A stretch of 64,000 bases of DNA. It comes from Christiangramia oceanisediminis (lineage in GTDB: Bacteria > Bacteroidota > Bacteroidia > Flavobacteriales > Flavobacteriaceae). The stretch is taken from contig NZ_JANCNS010000002.1 in NCBI RefSeq assembly GCF_022570735.2, positions 124,001 through 188,000 of the forward strand, given 5' to 3'. Made by a program: the position numbers and the translations under genes. Of this stretch, positions 36,313 to 46,664 are shown in pieces (position 1 is the first letter of the stretch; each line of letters begins with the position of its first letter). The notes under the pieces are model-generated. The model was not told the DNA's origin, searched no databases, and saw only the letters and a list, made by a program, of their open reading frames with translations.

Positions 36313-37194
36313 TTATTCAGGCCTGATTGACCTTGCCTGGACAATGATAAGATCTGCAATTTCCTGAGGCACCTCTTCCTGTAAGAGGTGCTTTGAGTTT
36401 AGGCCATGTATCTTTTTAACATCGGTATGTTTTAAAACCGCATCTCCATATCTTTTTATATCGAGGGCGGGATCTTTCTCACCCCAGATCGCCTGCATGG
36501 GATAATCAACATTTTTAAGAGTCTTATCACATAGCTGCTGAAAGGCTTCAGATTGTTCGAAATTTCGCATGATCTTCAGAAAGGCTTTTCCATTATCCTG
36601 CCGTTTTAAAAGATCTACGTAGGCCTTGATCTCTTCCGAAGAAATTCCTTCTGAATTCACCACGCCCATTAGGCCAAACATCACCGGCCAGGTAAGATGT
36701 GTAATGCATTTTAATTCCAGTTCTCCCAGGACAGGAAATTCGAAAGGCCGCATCACGAACGGTTTGGTGAAATTGGCAATATCTACCATGGTGTTCAAAA
36801 TAGTAAGAGACTGAACATTCTCCAGGTTATTTGCTGCGAGTGCAAAACCAATAGGTCCACCAATGTCATGTACTACTAAATGAAAATTAGAGATTTTCAA
36901 TCGTTCTAAAGTCTTTTCCAGAAATAAGGCGAAATTCGAGAACCGATAATCAAAATTCTCCGGTCGGTCTGAAAGGCCCAGGCCGGGAAGGTCGATACAT
37001 ATTCCCCGGAATCCCTTTTCGGCAAGGTCTAGAACTACTTTTCGATAGAGAAAAGAGGAAGTAGGAACGCCGTGTACACAAAGAACGGCCTCTCCTGAAC
37101 CCTGGTCCATAACAAAGGTTTTGACTCCTTCAATATCCAGATAATATCCAGAAGCTTCGTGTTCTTCTATTACTATTGCAACATTCTTTGCCAT
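36313..37194 (-). CDS. Alpha/beta hydrolase, haloalkane-dehalogenase-like
   Basis: 293 residues from ATG 37194 (MAKNVAIVIEEHEASG). The open frame continues upstream to 37254, but that part crosses a terminator hairpin and is rejected. The nucleophile elbow reads VVHDIGGPIGF, so the nucleophile is aspartate as in haloalkane or fluoroacetate dehalogenases, not serine. Oxyanion loop CVHGVPTSSFLYRKV (about 58), DLPGLGLSDRP (about 88), a candidate acid Asp in IWGEKDPALD (about 245) and the final His in SKHLLQEEVP. Real dehalogenation is not certain; some relatives are epoxide or other hydrolases. Confidence 0.83.
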   Translation of the reverse strand: MAKNVAIVIEEHEASGYYLDIEGVKTFVMDQGSGEAVLCVHGVPTSSFLYRKVVLDLAEKGFRGICIDLPGLGLSDRPENFDYRFSNFALFLEKTLERLKISNFHLVVHDIGGPIGFALAANNLENVQSLTILNTMVDIANFTKPFVMRPFEFPVLGELELKCITHLTWPVMFGLMGVVNSEGISSEEIKAYVDLLKRQDNGKAFLKIMRNFEQSEAFQQLCDKTLKNVDYPMQAIWGEKDPALDIKRYGDAVLKHTDVKKIHGLNSKHLLQEEVPQEIADLIIVQARSIRPE

Positions 37195-37233
37195 CACTAT
37201 TCTGCCTAAAATACCCAAAATCTCTTCAACTAA

Positions 37234-37262
37234 AAAAGCCATGCAGTTTTGCATGGCTTTTA
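37234..37262 (-). terminator. Terminator of the fused E1 gene
   Basis: AAAAGCCATGC (37234-37244) pairs with GCATGGCTTTT (37251-37261); on the - strand the T-run TTTTTTAG follows. It ends the E1 transcript ahead of the hydrolase gene. Confidence 0.88.
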
Positions 37263-37281
37263 GATCTATTTTGAATCGAAT

Positions 37282-39681
37282 TTATCTCAGTTTTGGATAT
37301 TTCCCAGGATTCGCTTCGTGCATGATGCCATATATCTTCTCGAAGATATCTTCAGCTGAAGGTTTGGAGAAATAATCACCATCGGTACCATAGGCAGGAC
37401 GATGTTCATTTGCAGTCAAAGTTTGAGGTTTGCTGTCCAGGAATCGGTATGCATTCTGTTCTTCAAGGATCTTTTGCATGATATAAGCAGAAGCCCCTCC
37501 AGGTACATCCTCATCGATCACGAGCAGCCTGTTGGTCTTTTCAACGCTTTTTACGATATCGTGGTTGAGATCGAACGGAAGCAATGATTGCACGTCGATC
37601 ACTTCAGCATCGATATCCAGCTCCTGTAATTCGTTGGCAACTTCTTCTACTATTCGCAAAGTCGAACCATATGAAACAAGGGTAATATCGCTACCTTCTC
37701 GAATGGTTTCGGTATAACCAATAGGCGTTTTAAATTCTCCAAGGTTGGTAGGAAGATTTTCCTTTAACCTGTATCCGTTAAGGCATTCTATCACGATCGC
37801 CGGGGTGTCAAGTTCAAGTAAATGATTGTAGAATCCAGCCGCCTTGGTCATGTTTCTAGGTACCAAAACATACATTCCTCTAAGCAAATGCAGTAAACCG
37901 CCCATTTGCGATCCACTATGCCAGATACCTTCCAGCCTGTGACCCCGGGTTCTAACGATAAGCGGTGCTTTTTGCTTTCCACGGGTTCTATAATGCAAGG
38001 TAGCCAGGTCATCGCTCATTCCCTGTAAACAATACATGACGTAATCCAGGTACTGGATCTCGGCGATAGGTCTTAGTCCACGCATGGCCATCCCAATTCC
38101 CTGGCCAAGAATGGTGGCTTCACGAATTCCGGTATCAGATACGCGAAATTTGCCGTATTTTTTCTGAAGACCTTCAAGCCCCTGGTTCACATCTCCTATC
38201 TCTCCGGAGTCTTCTCCAAAGATCAGGGTTTCGGGCCTGTTGTTGAATATAGTGTCAAAATTATCCCGAAGAATGATCCTGGCATCAACCTCATTAGGTT
38301 CTTCAGCATATTCGGGAAGTACCTCGGTTTGGGTATCTTCTTCTATATATAAAGCGGAACTGTAGTCTTTGGTAGTCTCAACTGAATAATTATCCAGCCA
38401 GGCGATTAAATTGTCTTTTTGCTCGCCAGTTTCACCTATCAGGTAACGAAGTATCTTCCTGGCTGCTGAAACAAGATCTTTTTTAAGAGGCTCTTTATTT
38501 CCGGCAAGCTCATCCTTAATGGAATCGATAAAATTTGAGTTCGCGCTGGAAGCACTAACTTTTTCGATGATCTTAACCAATTCCTTTTTCCTGTCCAGTG
38601 TTGGTTGAAGATAAGCGCTCCAGGCTCGTTGCTTTGCAGTTCTTACTTCTTTTTTTATTTGTTTTTCCAGGTCGTCCAGTTGGTCTGAAGTGGCAAAATC
38701 ATTGGCAATGATCCATTCCCTGAATTTTAGGTTACAATCATGCTCTTTTTCCCATTTAAGGCGATCCTCGCTCTTATACCTTTCATGAGAGCCTGAAGTT
38801 GAGTGTCCCTGAGGTTGAGTAAGTTCGATCACGTGGATCAAAACTGGGCAATGTTCCTTGCGGGAGATCTCGCTGGCTTTCTGGTAAACATCGATTAATT
38901 TGGGATAATCCCAGCCTTCAACCACGAGGATCTCGTAACCTTTATTTTCTTCATCTCTTTGAAAACCTTTCAGGATTTCTGAAATATTTTCTTTGGTAGT
39001 TTGATGTTTTGCATGAACCGAAATTCCGTATTCATCATCCCATACGTTCACGATCATTGGTACCTGCAGCACCCCGGCAGCATTGATGGTTTCCCAGAAA
39101 TGACCTTCACTGGTACTGGCATTTCCAATAGTTCCCCAGGCAACCTCGTTCCCGTTATCGGTGAATTTTTCGGCATCTATGGACTTTTCGTTACGGTAGA
39201 TCTTTGAGGCCTGCGCCAGACCTAGTAGTCTTGGCATCTGGCCTGCAGTAGGAGAAATATCTGAACTGGAATTTTTCTTTTCCATCAGGTTTACCCAATC
39301 GCCGTTTTCATCAAGGCTATGGGTCATAAAGTGACCACCCATTTGCCTTCCGGCGCTCATGGGTTCATTTTCCATATCGGTATCGGCATAAAGGCCGGCA
39401 AAAAATTGCTCAGGGCTTAGTTCATTAATGGCCATCATGAAGGTTTGATCACGGTAGTAACCAGATCTAAAATCTCCATTCTTAAATGCTTTGGCCATGG
39501 CTAATTGCGGCACTTCCTTTCCATCTCCAAAAATTCCAAATTTCGCCTTTCCGGTAAGAACTTCCCGCCTTCCCAGTAAACTGCATTCCCTGCTTGTTAC
39601 AGCGGTTTTGTAGTCTTCAAGGATTTGTGACTTGAATTCGTCAAAAGAAATTGAACTTTCCGTTTGTGTTTCGCTTTGCAT
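37282..39681 (-). CDS. 2-oxoacid dehydrogenase E1, alpha and beta subunits fused
   Basis: ThDP-dependent decarboxylase of a branched-chain 2-oxoacid or pyruvate dehydrogenase complex, 799 residues. Alpha part (about 25-420): HDRDQT-like SGYYRDQTFMMA, ThDP region ending WDDEYGISVHAKHQT, and STSGSHERYKS, the loop of branched-chain E1 alpha. Beta part (about 460-799): FGEDSGEIGDVNQGLEGLQKKYG, GMAMRGLRPIAEIQY, VPGGASAYI. The ORF opens with TTG at 39705, but that codon lies in the -7 element of a promoter, so ATG 39681 (MQSETQTES) is used; ATG 39687 is also possible. E2 and E3 are not adjacent. Fused E1 is common in Bacteroidota; branched-chain oxoacids are the likely substrate. Confidence 0.9.
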   Translation of the reverse strand: MQSETQTESSISFDEFKSQILEDYKTAVTSRECSLLGRREVLTGKAKFGIFGDGKEVPQLAMAKAFKNGDFRSGYYRDQTFMMAINELSPEQFFAGLYADTDMENEPMSAGRQMGGHFMTHSLDENGDWVNLMEKKNSSSDISPTAGQMPRLLGLAQASKIYRNEKSIDAEKFTDNGNEVAWGTIGNASTSEGHFWETINAAGVLQVPMIVNVWDDEYGISVHAKHQTTKENISEILKGFQRDEENKGYEILVVEGWDYPKLIDVYQKASEISRKEHCPVLIHVIELTQPQGHSTSGSHERYKSEDRLKWEKEHDCNLKFREWIIANDFATSDQLDDLEKQIKKEVRTAKQRAWSAYLQPTLDRKKELVKIIEKVSASSANSNFIDSIKDELAGNKEPLKKDLVSAARKILRYLIGETGEQKDNLIAWLDNYSVETTKDYSSALYIEEDTQTEVLPEYAEEPNEVDARIILRDNFDTIFNNRPETLIFGEDSGEIGDVNQGLEGLQKKYGKFRVSDTGIREATILGQGIGMAMRGLRPIAEIQYLDYVMYCLQGMSDDLATLHYRTRGKQKAPLIVRTRGHRLEGIWHSGSQMGGLLHLLRGMYVLVPRNMTKAAGFYNHLLELDTPAIVIECLNGYRLKENLPTNLGEFKTPIGYTETIREGSDITLVSYGSTLRIVEEVANELQELDIDAEVIDVQSLLPFDLNHDIVKSVEKTNRLLVIDEDVPGGASAYIMQKILEEQNAYRFLDSKPQTLTANEHRPAYGTDGDYFSKPSAEDIFEKIYGIMHEANPGKYPKLR

Positions 39682-39702
39682 GAACATGTATTTGAATGGT
39701 AA

Positions 39703-39733
39703 CAAATGTAGCGAAAAGTATGTTTAAATACAA
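39703..39733 (-). promoter_or_regulatory. Promoter of the fused E1 gene (Bacteroidota type)
   Basis: Read on the - strand: TTG (39733-39731), 20 bases, then TACATTTG (39710-39703), matching the -33/-7 consensus TTTG-N19-21-TAnnTTTG. Transcription would start near 39696, giving a leader of 9-15 bases. Confidence 0.65.
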
Positions 39734-39874
39734 TTCAACTTTTTCACGTTAAATTGATAATAATATAATTTTAACCTTTATTTATTATTTATTATTAAAT
39801 AATACGGTTTGTAATTAATTATTTGTTGAAGATAATGGAATTGCGTTGTGAACTTCGGAAAACAGGCGTCTTTT

Positions 39875-42715
39875 CTAATACCAGCGTCTGGTAAACAACC
39901 TGATTAGAGTGTTGATGTCCAGGGCTACAATGAACCTGATGCGCTGGTCGTAATCCGGTTCGGTTATTTCCCATCCCAGGTTGGAATACACCGGAAAGAA
40001 CAATTCGAAGTAATCCTGAACCAGGCTAACCCGAATTCCAGAATCGAATAAAAACTCGGCATTATCCCCCTTGTTTTTTACCAGTCCTATGTCACCATAG
40101 GCATGTATCCAGTTCCAGATATTGGTACTCGCGTTCATGGAAGTTAACCATTGGTTGGCAAATTCGGGTTGTAATTGCGATTTAAAACCACCTTCTGCCA
40201 CGATGATCTGCTGGCTGAAAAGTCCGCTTCCCTGGCTACGACCGTAATAATTGTAATCAAAAAGATAATCGGTTGGGCGGTCCAGTGCAAAGCTGAAGTA
40301 ATCATTGGTCCTCACATCGTTATAAAGGAAAGTACCCGCAAAAAACCTTAAATTCACCTGCCTGTTATTCTTGAAAAGTTTACGGTATTCAGCAGTTACC
40401 GCAATTTTACTGAACTTATCTGAAAGCTGGTAATCTACCGAAGCGGTTAAATGCTTTAGAAAATTGGGATTACTATACAGGTAATTTACATTGAATACAT
40501 TGTATTTTGGATATAATAGCGGCTCTTCGGGATTCTGGTCCCTGCTTACAAGTACATTCCTGATCATTAAACGCTGCCGCTCATTACTTCTTAGATAAGG
40601 GTCGCGGAAAAGGAAAAAAAGATAAGGGGTGAATTTCTCATAGAACAGGTTAAATCCATAGGAAAATCGCGTCCCGCCGGCTCCATAAGTGATGGCATAA
40701 AGATTTTGATCTTCAAACTGATGCGTATTGGAAAAGGATGCCGAACCTACCACGGTTTTACTATTCAAACCGAATTTGGGTGAGATTGCGTAATTAAAAT
40801 TTCTCCTCAGGATGGTTTTATTATACAGTTTGGGTCCAAGGGAAATCCCATCATATAGATTATAATCAAATTCCGGCATAAAGAAAACCTGATGATATCT
40901 TGGGTCTTCCACATCCTGAAATAACCTGAATTGGAAAGGTTTGTCCAACAGCTTAGTAACAGCTTTGTAATTATTTCGCTGATTGAATTCAGGAATTTCC
41001 TGTTCATAGTTCAGCGCTAACCTTTCGATATCTCTTCTCGGGATACTCACGCTTTTGGTATCCCTGATCTTTTCAACCCAGGTCTTGTAGACCACATTAC
41101 CGTCATTTAGACCGTAAAGGCTTACTGGCATATCATTATCCCGGAGATTTTTGATAGTGACCTTTAAGGAATCCTGTTCCCGATCGAGATCACTGATCAT
41201 GAAATCTATTTTCTTACTTGTTTTTACATAGTCTTCGAAGAACCAGTCGATATCCTTTTCAGCATTTTTTTGAAGGATCTGGAAGAAATCTTCGTCGGTG
41301 ACCGGTTCTAACCTGTAATTCGAATAGAATTCTGAAATCGATTCTGCAACCGATTCGTCACCCAGGAATTCTTCGAGGTATTTCAAACCGATACCAGCCT
41401 TATAGGCATTGGAAATATTCTTATTGAATTTTACCAGTGAATCCTGCCTGGTGATCAACGGCTGATCTAAATTCATCCTGGCCATGTTCATATACAGGAA
41501 CTGGTACTGATCATTGAATTCAAGGTCGGCCGCATGAAACCATCGAATCCCGATAATATTGCTGAGGTTCCCTATTAATTTCATTTTAGGATAATAGGTA
41601 TCTACATAATCTATAAATAGAGAGATCATGATGGCATCTGTTACCCATTTTTCGGTTTGAGGATTAATGAGGATGGTATTTTCCAGGTAATTGTTGGTGA
41701 GGGTTTTAAAAACCTTGATGTCGTACTGGAAATTATCAGGGAAGGGCCTTATAAAACTAGGTAATTGATTCAGGCCGTAAATAGGGTTTTTAGCGTAATC
41801 CTCCTGGGTTACAAATAGGTTCTGATGCGGATATTCTCCAAGCCTTTCCTGCAGGAAGCCAGTAACACGGTCTATGATCGTGTCTTTTGCTTTAAGTTGA
41901 ATATCTTCATCTTCGATATTGGTGATCACCTGTAAATCCCCGGAATTTATCGATTCGAAAATATAAGATTTGGTGAGGTACATCTTGCTGTCTAACCGGT
42001 TCCTGCCTTCAAAAGTGATCGTTTTAAAACCTGGTTTGGTCTCTGTCCTTACAAGGTTTAATGCCGAAGCAGCATAGAATTCGGTAGGGACATCAATCGA
42101 TACAAAGATGTTGTAGGGCTTAACATACTGAAGTCCCAGGTCTTTATGACTATAAAGTTTCCATCCATCCTCCAGCGGAGCCGGAACCAGGTACCAGTAG
42201 CGCAATTTGTAATTGCCAAACTGGTCTGTACCAAAGCGGGTGAATTTATCATCAGGTATCTTAAGCCTGTAACTTAAATGAAGAGTAACAGAATCGCCAG
42301 CAGCGAGGGGTTCTTGAAGTTTGACCCTGATCAGGTCTGGAACTGCTCCCGGCCGGTCCCATTCTAAAGGGAAGTTATTGGCATCCTGAATGGAATCAAT
42401 AAAAGTATAACCTCTTTCCTGGTCTTTTGCAAAATGAAATCGCCGTGCAAAATCTTCAGCAAACCTTTTCGCCAGGGCCGAAGATTTCGAACTAAAGGCA
42501 TTGTTCCAGTCATTGAGATAGATACTGGTAAGCTCTCTTTGGCCGGTGTTGATGAATTCAATGCTTTGTTCAATCTCCAGCGTGCGAATACTGTCTATAA
42601 GGCGAGCACGCACTTCTATGCTATTCTGTGCAGAAAGCCATCCCGGTAACAGTATGCATAAAAGGAAGAGCCGGAGGTATCTCAACTTTAATAAGAATTT
42701 GGTGATAAATAGCAA
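39875..42715 (-). CDS. Outer-membrane protein: degenerate M1-peptidase-like domain plus beta-barrel
   Basis: About 946 residues. Signal peptide LFLLCILLPGWLSA, then QNSIEVRA. Residues about 30-550 have the layout of an M1 (gluzincin) aminopeptidase: a beta domain (IEQSIEFINTGQRELTSIYL), then helices ending FFEDYVKTSKKIDF, the W-containing segment that closes M1 catalytic domains. The zinc motif HExxH and its downstream Glu are missing (the corresponding part reads VTDAIMISLFIDYV), so it is not a standard peptidase. From about residue 590 come alternating amphipathic strands rich in Tyr and Phe ending in the aromatic RRWY, i.e. an outer-membrane beta-barrel. No ATG precedes the signal peptide; TTG at 42715 or near 42685. 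Downstream of uvrA and the LOG gene. Confidence 0.75.
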   Translation of the reverse strand: MLFITKFLLKLRYLRLFLLCILLPGWLSAQNSIEVRARLIDSIRTLEIEQSIEFINTGQRELTSIYLNDWNNAFSSKSSALAKRFAEDFARRFHFAKDQERGYTFIDSIQDANNFPLEWDRPGAVPDLIRVKLQEPLAAGDSVTLHLSYRLKIPDDKFTRFGTDQFGNYKLRYWYLVPAPLEDGWKLYSHKDLGLQYVKPYNIFVSIDVPTEFYAASALNLVRTETKPGFKTITFEGRNRLDSKMYLTKSYIFESINSGDLQVITNIEDEDIQLKAKDTIIDRVTGFLQERLGEYPHQNLFVTQEDYAKNPIYGLNQLPSFIRPFPDNFQYDIKVFKTLTNNYLENTILINPQTEKWVTDAIMISLFIDYVDTYYPKMKLIGNLSNIIGIRWFHAADLEFNDQYQFLYMNMARMNLDQPLITRQDSLVKFNKNISNAYKAGIGLKYLEEFLGDESVAESISEFYSNYRLEPVTDEDFFQILQKNAEKDIDWFFEDYVKTSKKIDFMISDLDREQDSLKVTIKNLRDNDMPVSLYGLNDGNVVYKTWVEKIRDTKSVSIPRRDIERLALNYEQEIPEFNQRNNYKAVTKLLDKPFQFRLFQDVEDPRYHQVFFMPEFDYNLYDGISLGPKLYNKTILRRNFNYAISPKFGLNSKTVVGSASFSNTHQFEDQNLYAITYGAGGTRFSYGFNLFYEKFTPYLFFLFRDPYLRSNERQRLMIRNVLVSRDQNPEEPLLYPKYNVFNVNYLYSNPNFLKHLTASVDYQLSDKFSKIAVTAEYRKLFKNNRQVNLRFFAGTFLYNDVRTNDYFSFALDRPTDYLFDYNYYGRSQGSGLFSQQIIVAEGGFKSQLQPEFANQWLTSMNASTNIWNWIHAYGDIGLVKNKGDNAEFLFDSGIRVSLVQDYFELFFPVYSNLGWEITEPDYDQRIRFIVALDINTLIRLFTRRWY

Positions 42716-42760
42716 TCAGGCCTAAATATACTCAAAGTTTAATACCTCTGGCGGCATTAA

Positions 42761-43444
42761 CTAGAAATTAGGACTTAGGTTGTATTCATCATAGAATTTA
42801 TCCAGGATCTCAATGACCTCATCTTCGGTATCAACTACCTGAACCAGATCGATATCTGTCTCGCTAATATTCTGAAAGCTGTCTAAAAGTGTTTTTCTTA
42901 TCCAGTCTACAAGCCCGCTCCAGAATTCGCTTCCAACCAGGATGATTGGGAACTTATCTATTTTGTTGGTCTGGATAAGAGTGATTGCCTCGAACAATTC
43001 ATCAAGGGTTCCAAAACCACCCGGCATGACCACAAATCCCTGTGAATATTTTACAAACATCACTTTTCTAACGAAGAAATAGTCGAAATCGAGACTTTTA
43101 TCGCTATCGATATATGGGTTGTCGTGCTGTTCAAAAGGCAATTCAATATTAAGACCTACAGAAGTTCCGCCGGCAAGATGGGCTCCCTTATTACCAGCTT
43201 CCATGATCCCGGGGCCACCTCCAGTTATAACTCCGTAGCCATGATCAACGATCTTCTTGGCAACTTTTTCTGCCAGTTTGTAATACTTCATGTCTGGCTT
43301 TGTCCTGGCTGAACCAAATATGGATACGCAAGGGCCAATCTGGCTTAATTTTTCATATCCGTTTACAAATTCACCCATGATCTTGAAGATCGCCCAGGAA
43401 TCATTGGTCTTGATCTCGTTCCAGTTTCTGTTATGCTTTATCAT
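42761..43444 (-). CDS. LOG-family protein (lysine decarboxylase-like Rossmann fold)
   Basis: 227 residues. Carries both family signatures: GGGPGIMEAGNKGAHLAGG (about 74-92) and PGGFGTLDELFEAITLIQT (about 138-156; the PGGxGTxxE motif). Family members with this motif cleave nucleoside 5'-monophosphates to the free base and ribose 5-phosphate (cytokinin-type phosphoribohydrolases); they do not decarboxylate lysine. Starts 7 bases after the uvrA stop on the same strand, so it is co-transcribed with uvrA. Confidence 0.9.
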   Translation of the reverse strand: MIKHNRNWNEIKTNDSWAIFKIMGEFVNGYEKLSQIGPCVSIFGSARTKPDMKYYKLAEKVAKKIVDHGYGVITGGGPGIMEAGNKGAHLAGGTSVGLNIELPFEQHDNPYIDSDKSLDFDYFFVRKVMFVKYSQGFVVMPGGFGTLDELFEAITLIQTNKIDKFPIILVGSEFWSGLVDWIRKTLLDSFQNISETDIDLVQVVDTEDEVIEILDKFYDEYNLSPNF

Positions 43445-43451
43445 TTCTTGG

Positions 43452-46283
43452 TTAGTTTAGTTCCTTTTTCAGGAATTTTGCTGTATAACTTTTTTTATTC
43501 TTTATAATTTCTTCAGGAGTACCCTTGGCTACAACCTGGCCTCCGCCTTTTCCGCCTTCATATCCAATATCGATAATATAGTCGGCCATTTTGATCACAT
43601 CCAGGTTATGTTCAATGATCAGAACCGTATTTCCTTTATTGGTAAGTTTATTGAGAACTTCCATTAGTACCCTGATATCTTCAAAATGAAGTCCGGTGGT
43701 TGGCTCGTCTAAAATATAAAATGTATTCCCGGTATCTCTTTTGGACAGTTCGGTCGCCAGCTTGATTCGCTGAGCCTCCCCGCCCGAAAGGGTCGTAGAC
43801 TGCTGTCCCAGGCTAATATATCCTAAACCAACATCCTGAATGGTCTTCAGTTTTCGATAGATCTTCGGAATGTTTTCGAAAAAAGTCGTGGCCTCATCTA
43901 TGGTCATTTCAAGCGTGTCTGCTATAGACTTGCCTTTATACCTTATTTCCAGTGTTTCACGGTTGAACCTTTTACCCTGGCAGGTTTCACATTCTACATA
44001 AACATCTGGCAGAAAGTTCATCTCAATTACTCGTAGACCACCGCCTTTACAGGTTTCGCATCTTCCGCCTTTCACATTAAAACTGAACCTTCCGGGTTTA
44101 TATCCCCTAATCTGAGCTTCCGGTGTTTTCGCAAAAAGACTTCTTATTTCTGAAAAAACTCCCGTATAGGTAGCAGGATTGGATCGAGGGGTGCGACCTA
44201 TAGGTGACTGGTTGATATCGATCACTTTATCGATATGCTCGAGGCCTTTTATACTGGTATAAGGTTTCGGTTTTTTGACTCCATTAAAATAATGAGCGTT
44301 CATAATAGGGTAGAGGGTCTCGTTGATCAAGGTAGATTTTCCACTTCCTGATACTCCCGTCACCGCGATCATTTTTCCTAATGGTATGCTGATATTAACC
44401 TTTTTAAGATTGTTCCCGGTGGCACCCTTCAATTCGATCTTTTTGCCATTCCCCTTTCTACGTTCATTTGGAACCGGTATTTCCTTTTTACCGTTCAGGT
44501 ATTGAGCGGTAAGGGTATCGTGTTCCAGGAGTTCAGACGGCGTTCCCTCGCTGATGATCTCACCTCCGTGTTTCCCTGCACGCGGACCTATATCGATCAC
44601 ATGATCGGCACGTTCGATCATATCTTTGTCGTGTTCCACCACGATCACGGTATTACCTATATCCCGCAGGGATTCGAGGGAATTGATCAGTTTTTCATTA
44701 TCGCGCTGGTGAAGGCCAATACTGGGTTCATCAAGGATGTAAAGTACCCCCACAAGCTGGGAACCAATTTGGGTTGCAAGCCGTATTCTTTGAGCTTCCC
44801 CGCCCGATAGTGATTTTGAACTACGGTTAAGGTTAAGATAGGTTAATCCAACGTCTACCAGGAACTGAAGCCGGGCCCTGATCTCTTTTATCACTTCTTC
44901 AGCGATCTTTAACTGTTTTTCGCTTAACTGTTTTTCAATATTGGCAAACCAGTCGGTAAGATCGGTAATATCAAGTTGCGCCAGCTCGGCTATATTCTTG
45001 TCATGAATTTTAAAATACAGCGCCTCTTTCTTAAGCCTTGAACCTTCGCACTCCGGGCAGATGACCTTATCCATATAGTCTTTGGCCCACCTCCTTAAAG
45101 AAGTAGATTCATTGTTTCTATAGGTAGTTTCAATAAAGGTCGAAATCCCTTCGAAATCGATCTTATAATCACGGGTAATTCCCAGTGATTTTGATTCCTT
45201 GGAAAATCGTTCCTTTCCGCCATTCAGGATCATATTCATAGCTTCTGAAGGTACCTTTTCAATAGGATCGTTCAGGCTAAAGTCGAAGCGTTCGGCAATA
45301 AGTTCCAGCTGAGAGAAGATCCAGTTCTTCTTTTGTGGTCCATGCGGAGCAAGGCCTCCCGCTTTGATCGATTTCTTAGGATCAGGGATGATCTTTTTTT
45401 CGTTGACCTGGTAAAGTGTTCCAATCCCGTTACATTTAGGACATGCTCCTTTTGGGGAATTGAAAGAAAAACTATTAGGCTCGGGGTTAGGATAACTTAT
45501 CCCTGTTGTTGGACACATCAGGTTTCGGCTGAAATATCGAATCTTTCTGCTGTCCTGTTCCAGGATCATCAGGGTATCATCTCCATGATACATGGCCGTT
45601 TTAATGCTCTCTTCGAGTCTTTTATCTGAATCTGGTTTTTCTTCAATCTTCAACCGGTCTATCACGATCTCGATATCGTGGGTTTTGTACCGATCGAGTT
45701 TCATTCCTTTTTCAATATCCACAACATCTCCATCGGTCCTTACCTTCAAAAAGCCCTGCTTTGCGATTTGTTCAAAAAGTTCGCGGTAATGACCTTTCCT
45801 GCTACGAATAACCGGAGCCAGGATGTTCACTTTTTTCCCTTTAAAACTTTTGGATATTAGATCTTTGATCTGGGAGTCGGTATAACTCACCATCTTTTCC
45901 CCAGTGTTGTAACTGTAGGCATCTGCCGCCCTGGCAAATAAAAGACGGAGAAAATCATAGATTTCTGTAATGGTTCCTACGGTACTTCGTGGATTCTTAC
46001 TGGTGGTTTTCTGCTCGATCGCAATTACCGGTGAAAGTCCATCGATTTTATCTACATCTGGTCTTTCCAGGCTGCCAAGAAACTGCCTGGCATATGCCGA
46101 AAATGTTTCGATATAACGTCTCTGGCCTTCAGCATATATAGTGTCAAACGCCAGTGATGATTTTCCAGATCCTGAAAGACCGGTTATAACCACCAGTTTT
46201 TCTCTCGGGATCTGAACGTCTATATTTTTAAGATTGTGGACTCGTGCTCCTAAAACCTCAATTCTGTCTTCAGTCTCTATCAT
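43452..46283 (-). CDS. uvrA: Excinuclease ABC subunit A
   Basis: DNA-damage sensor of nucleotide excision repair; dimeric ABC ATPase. 943 residues from ATG 46283 ([10 protein letters not shown]); the reading frame can be stretched to a TTG at 46295 without support. Two ABC halves: Walker [15 protein letters not shown] (about 35) and [14 protein letters not shown] (about 640); signatures [17 protein letters not shown] and [16 protein letters not shown]; zinc-finger cysteines in CPTTG...CPKCNGIG and CETCKGGG...CETCQG. A TAACTTTG box (46301-46308, - strand) lies 17 bases upstream of the ATG. Confidence 0.97.
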   Translation of the reverse strand: MIETEDRIEVLGARVHNLKNIDVQIPREKLVVITGLSGSGKSSLAFDTIYAEGQRRYIETFSAYARQFLGSLERPDVDKIDGLSPVIAIEQKTTSKNPRSTVGTITEIYDFLRLLFARAADAYSYNTGEKMVSYTDSQIKDLISKSFKGKKVNILAPVIRSRKGHYRELFEQIAKQGFLKVRTDGDVVDIEKGMKLDRYKTHDIEIVIDRLKIEEKPDSDKRLEESIKTAMYHGDDTLMILEQDSRKIRYFSRNLMCPTTGISYPNPEPNSFSFNSPKGACPKCNGIGTLYQVNEKKIIPDPKKSIKAGGLAPHGPQKKNWIFSQLELIAERFDFSLNDPIEKVPSEAMNMILNGGKERFSKESKSLGITRDYKIDFEGISTFIETTYRNNESTSLRRWAKDYMDKVICPECEGSRLKKEALYFKIHDKNIAELAQLDITDLTDWFANIEKQLSEKQLKIAEEVIKEIRARLQFLVDVGLTYLNLNRSSKSLSGGEAQRIRLATQIGSQLVGVLYILDEPSIGLHQRDNEKLINSLESLRDIGNTVIVVEHDKDMIERADHVIDIGPRAGKHGGEIISEGTPSELLEHDTLTAQYLNGKKEIPVPNERRKGNGKKIELKGATGNNLKKVNISIPLGKMIAVTGVSGSGKSTLINETLYPIMNAHYFNGVKKPKPYTSIKGLEHIDKVIDINQSPIGRTPRSNPATYTGVFSEIRSLFAKTPEAQIRGYKPGRFSFNVKGGRCETCKGGGLRVIEMNFLPDVYVECETCQGKRFNRETLEIRYKGKSIADTLEMTIDEATTFFENIPKIYRKLKTIQDVGLGYISLGQQSTTLSGGEAQRIKLATELSKRDTGNTFYILDEPTTGLHFEDIRVLMEVLNKLTNKGNTVLIIEHNLDVIKMADYIIDIGYEGGKGGGQVVAKGTPEEIIKNKKSYTAKFLKKELN

Positions 46284-46664
46284 AGAATTTTTCAAGATGG
46301 CAAAGTTACTTATTGTATTAATATTTAAAAAGCAATTGAGAAGTGGCTGATGTTAAGATAGATGTAATGTTTTCAAAATGGCGATTGCCATTAAGTTGTG
46401 AATATTTTAGGAAATGGTTTAAAGTATATGTTAAGTAACCCCGTATGAATCTTAAAATGGTTTTTTTGTCCAGTGTTTAGTGTGTTCATTGTCAGTATAA
46501 TATTACCTGTAATTTTACGTGAACTACATGGAATCACCTATATTTGAAATGCACCTAACTACCTATTTAAATCACATTTTCTCGTTCCATTAGACTTCGG
46601 TAACCTTCCTTGTGCATGCCCCAATTCGACTTTACATTAATAATTTTTAAACGCAGGCGTGGTG
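46284..46664. promoter_or_regulatory. 381-base intergenic region between uvrA and the REC-PAS-LuxR gene
   Basis: Divergent region without an ORF of its own. It holds the uvrA -7 box at one end and TATATTTG (46539-46546), which fits TAnnTTTG, about 120 bases before the LuxR gene. The rest is AT-rich with no repeat or RNA fold that I could recognise. Confidence 0.4.
46301..46308 (-). promoter_or_regulatory. -7 element of uvrA
   Basis: On the - strand TAACTTTG fits TAnnTTTG and is placed 17 bases before the uvrA ATG. The -33 match (TTG about 24 bases further upstream) is loose. No LexA-type box was recognised. Confidence 0.45.

Noticed and set aside
37195-37254. N-terminal extension of the dehalogenase-like hydrolase
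   Set aside because: It translates through the terminator hairpin of the E1 gene; the ATG at 37194 gives a normal family start.
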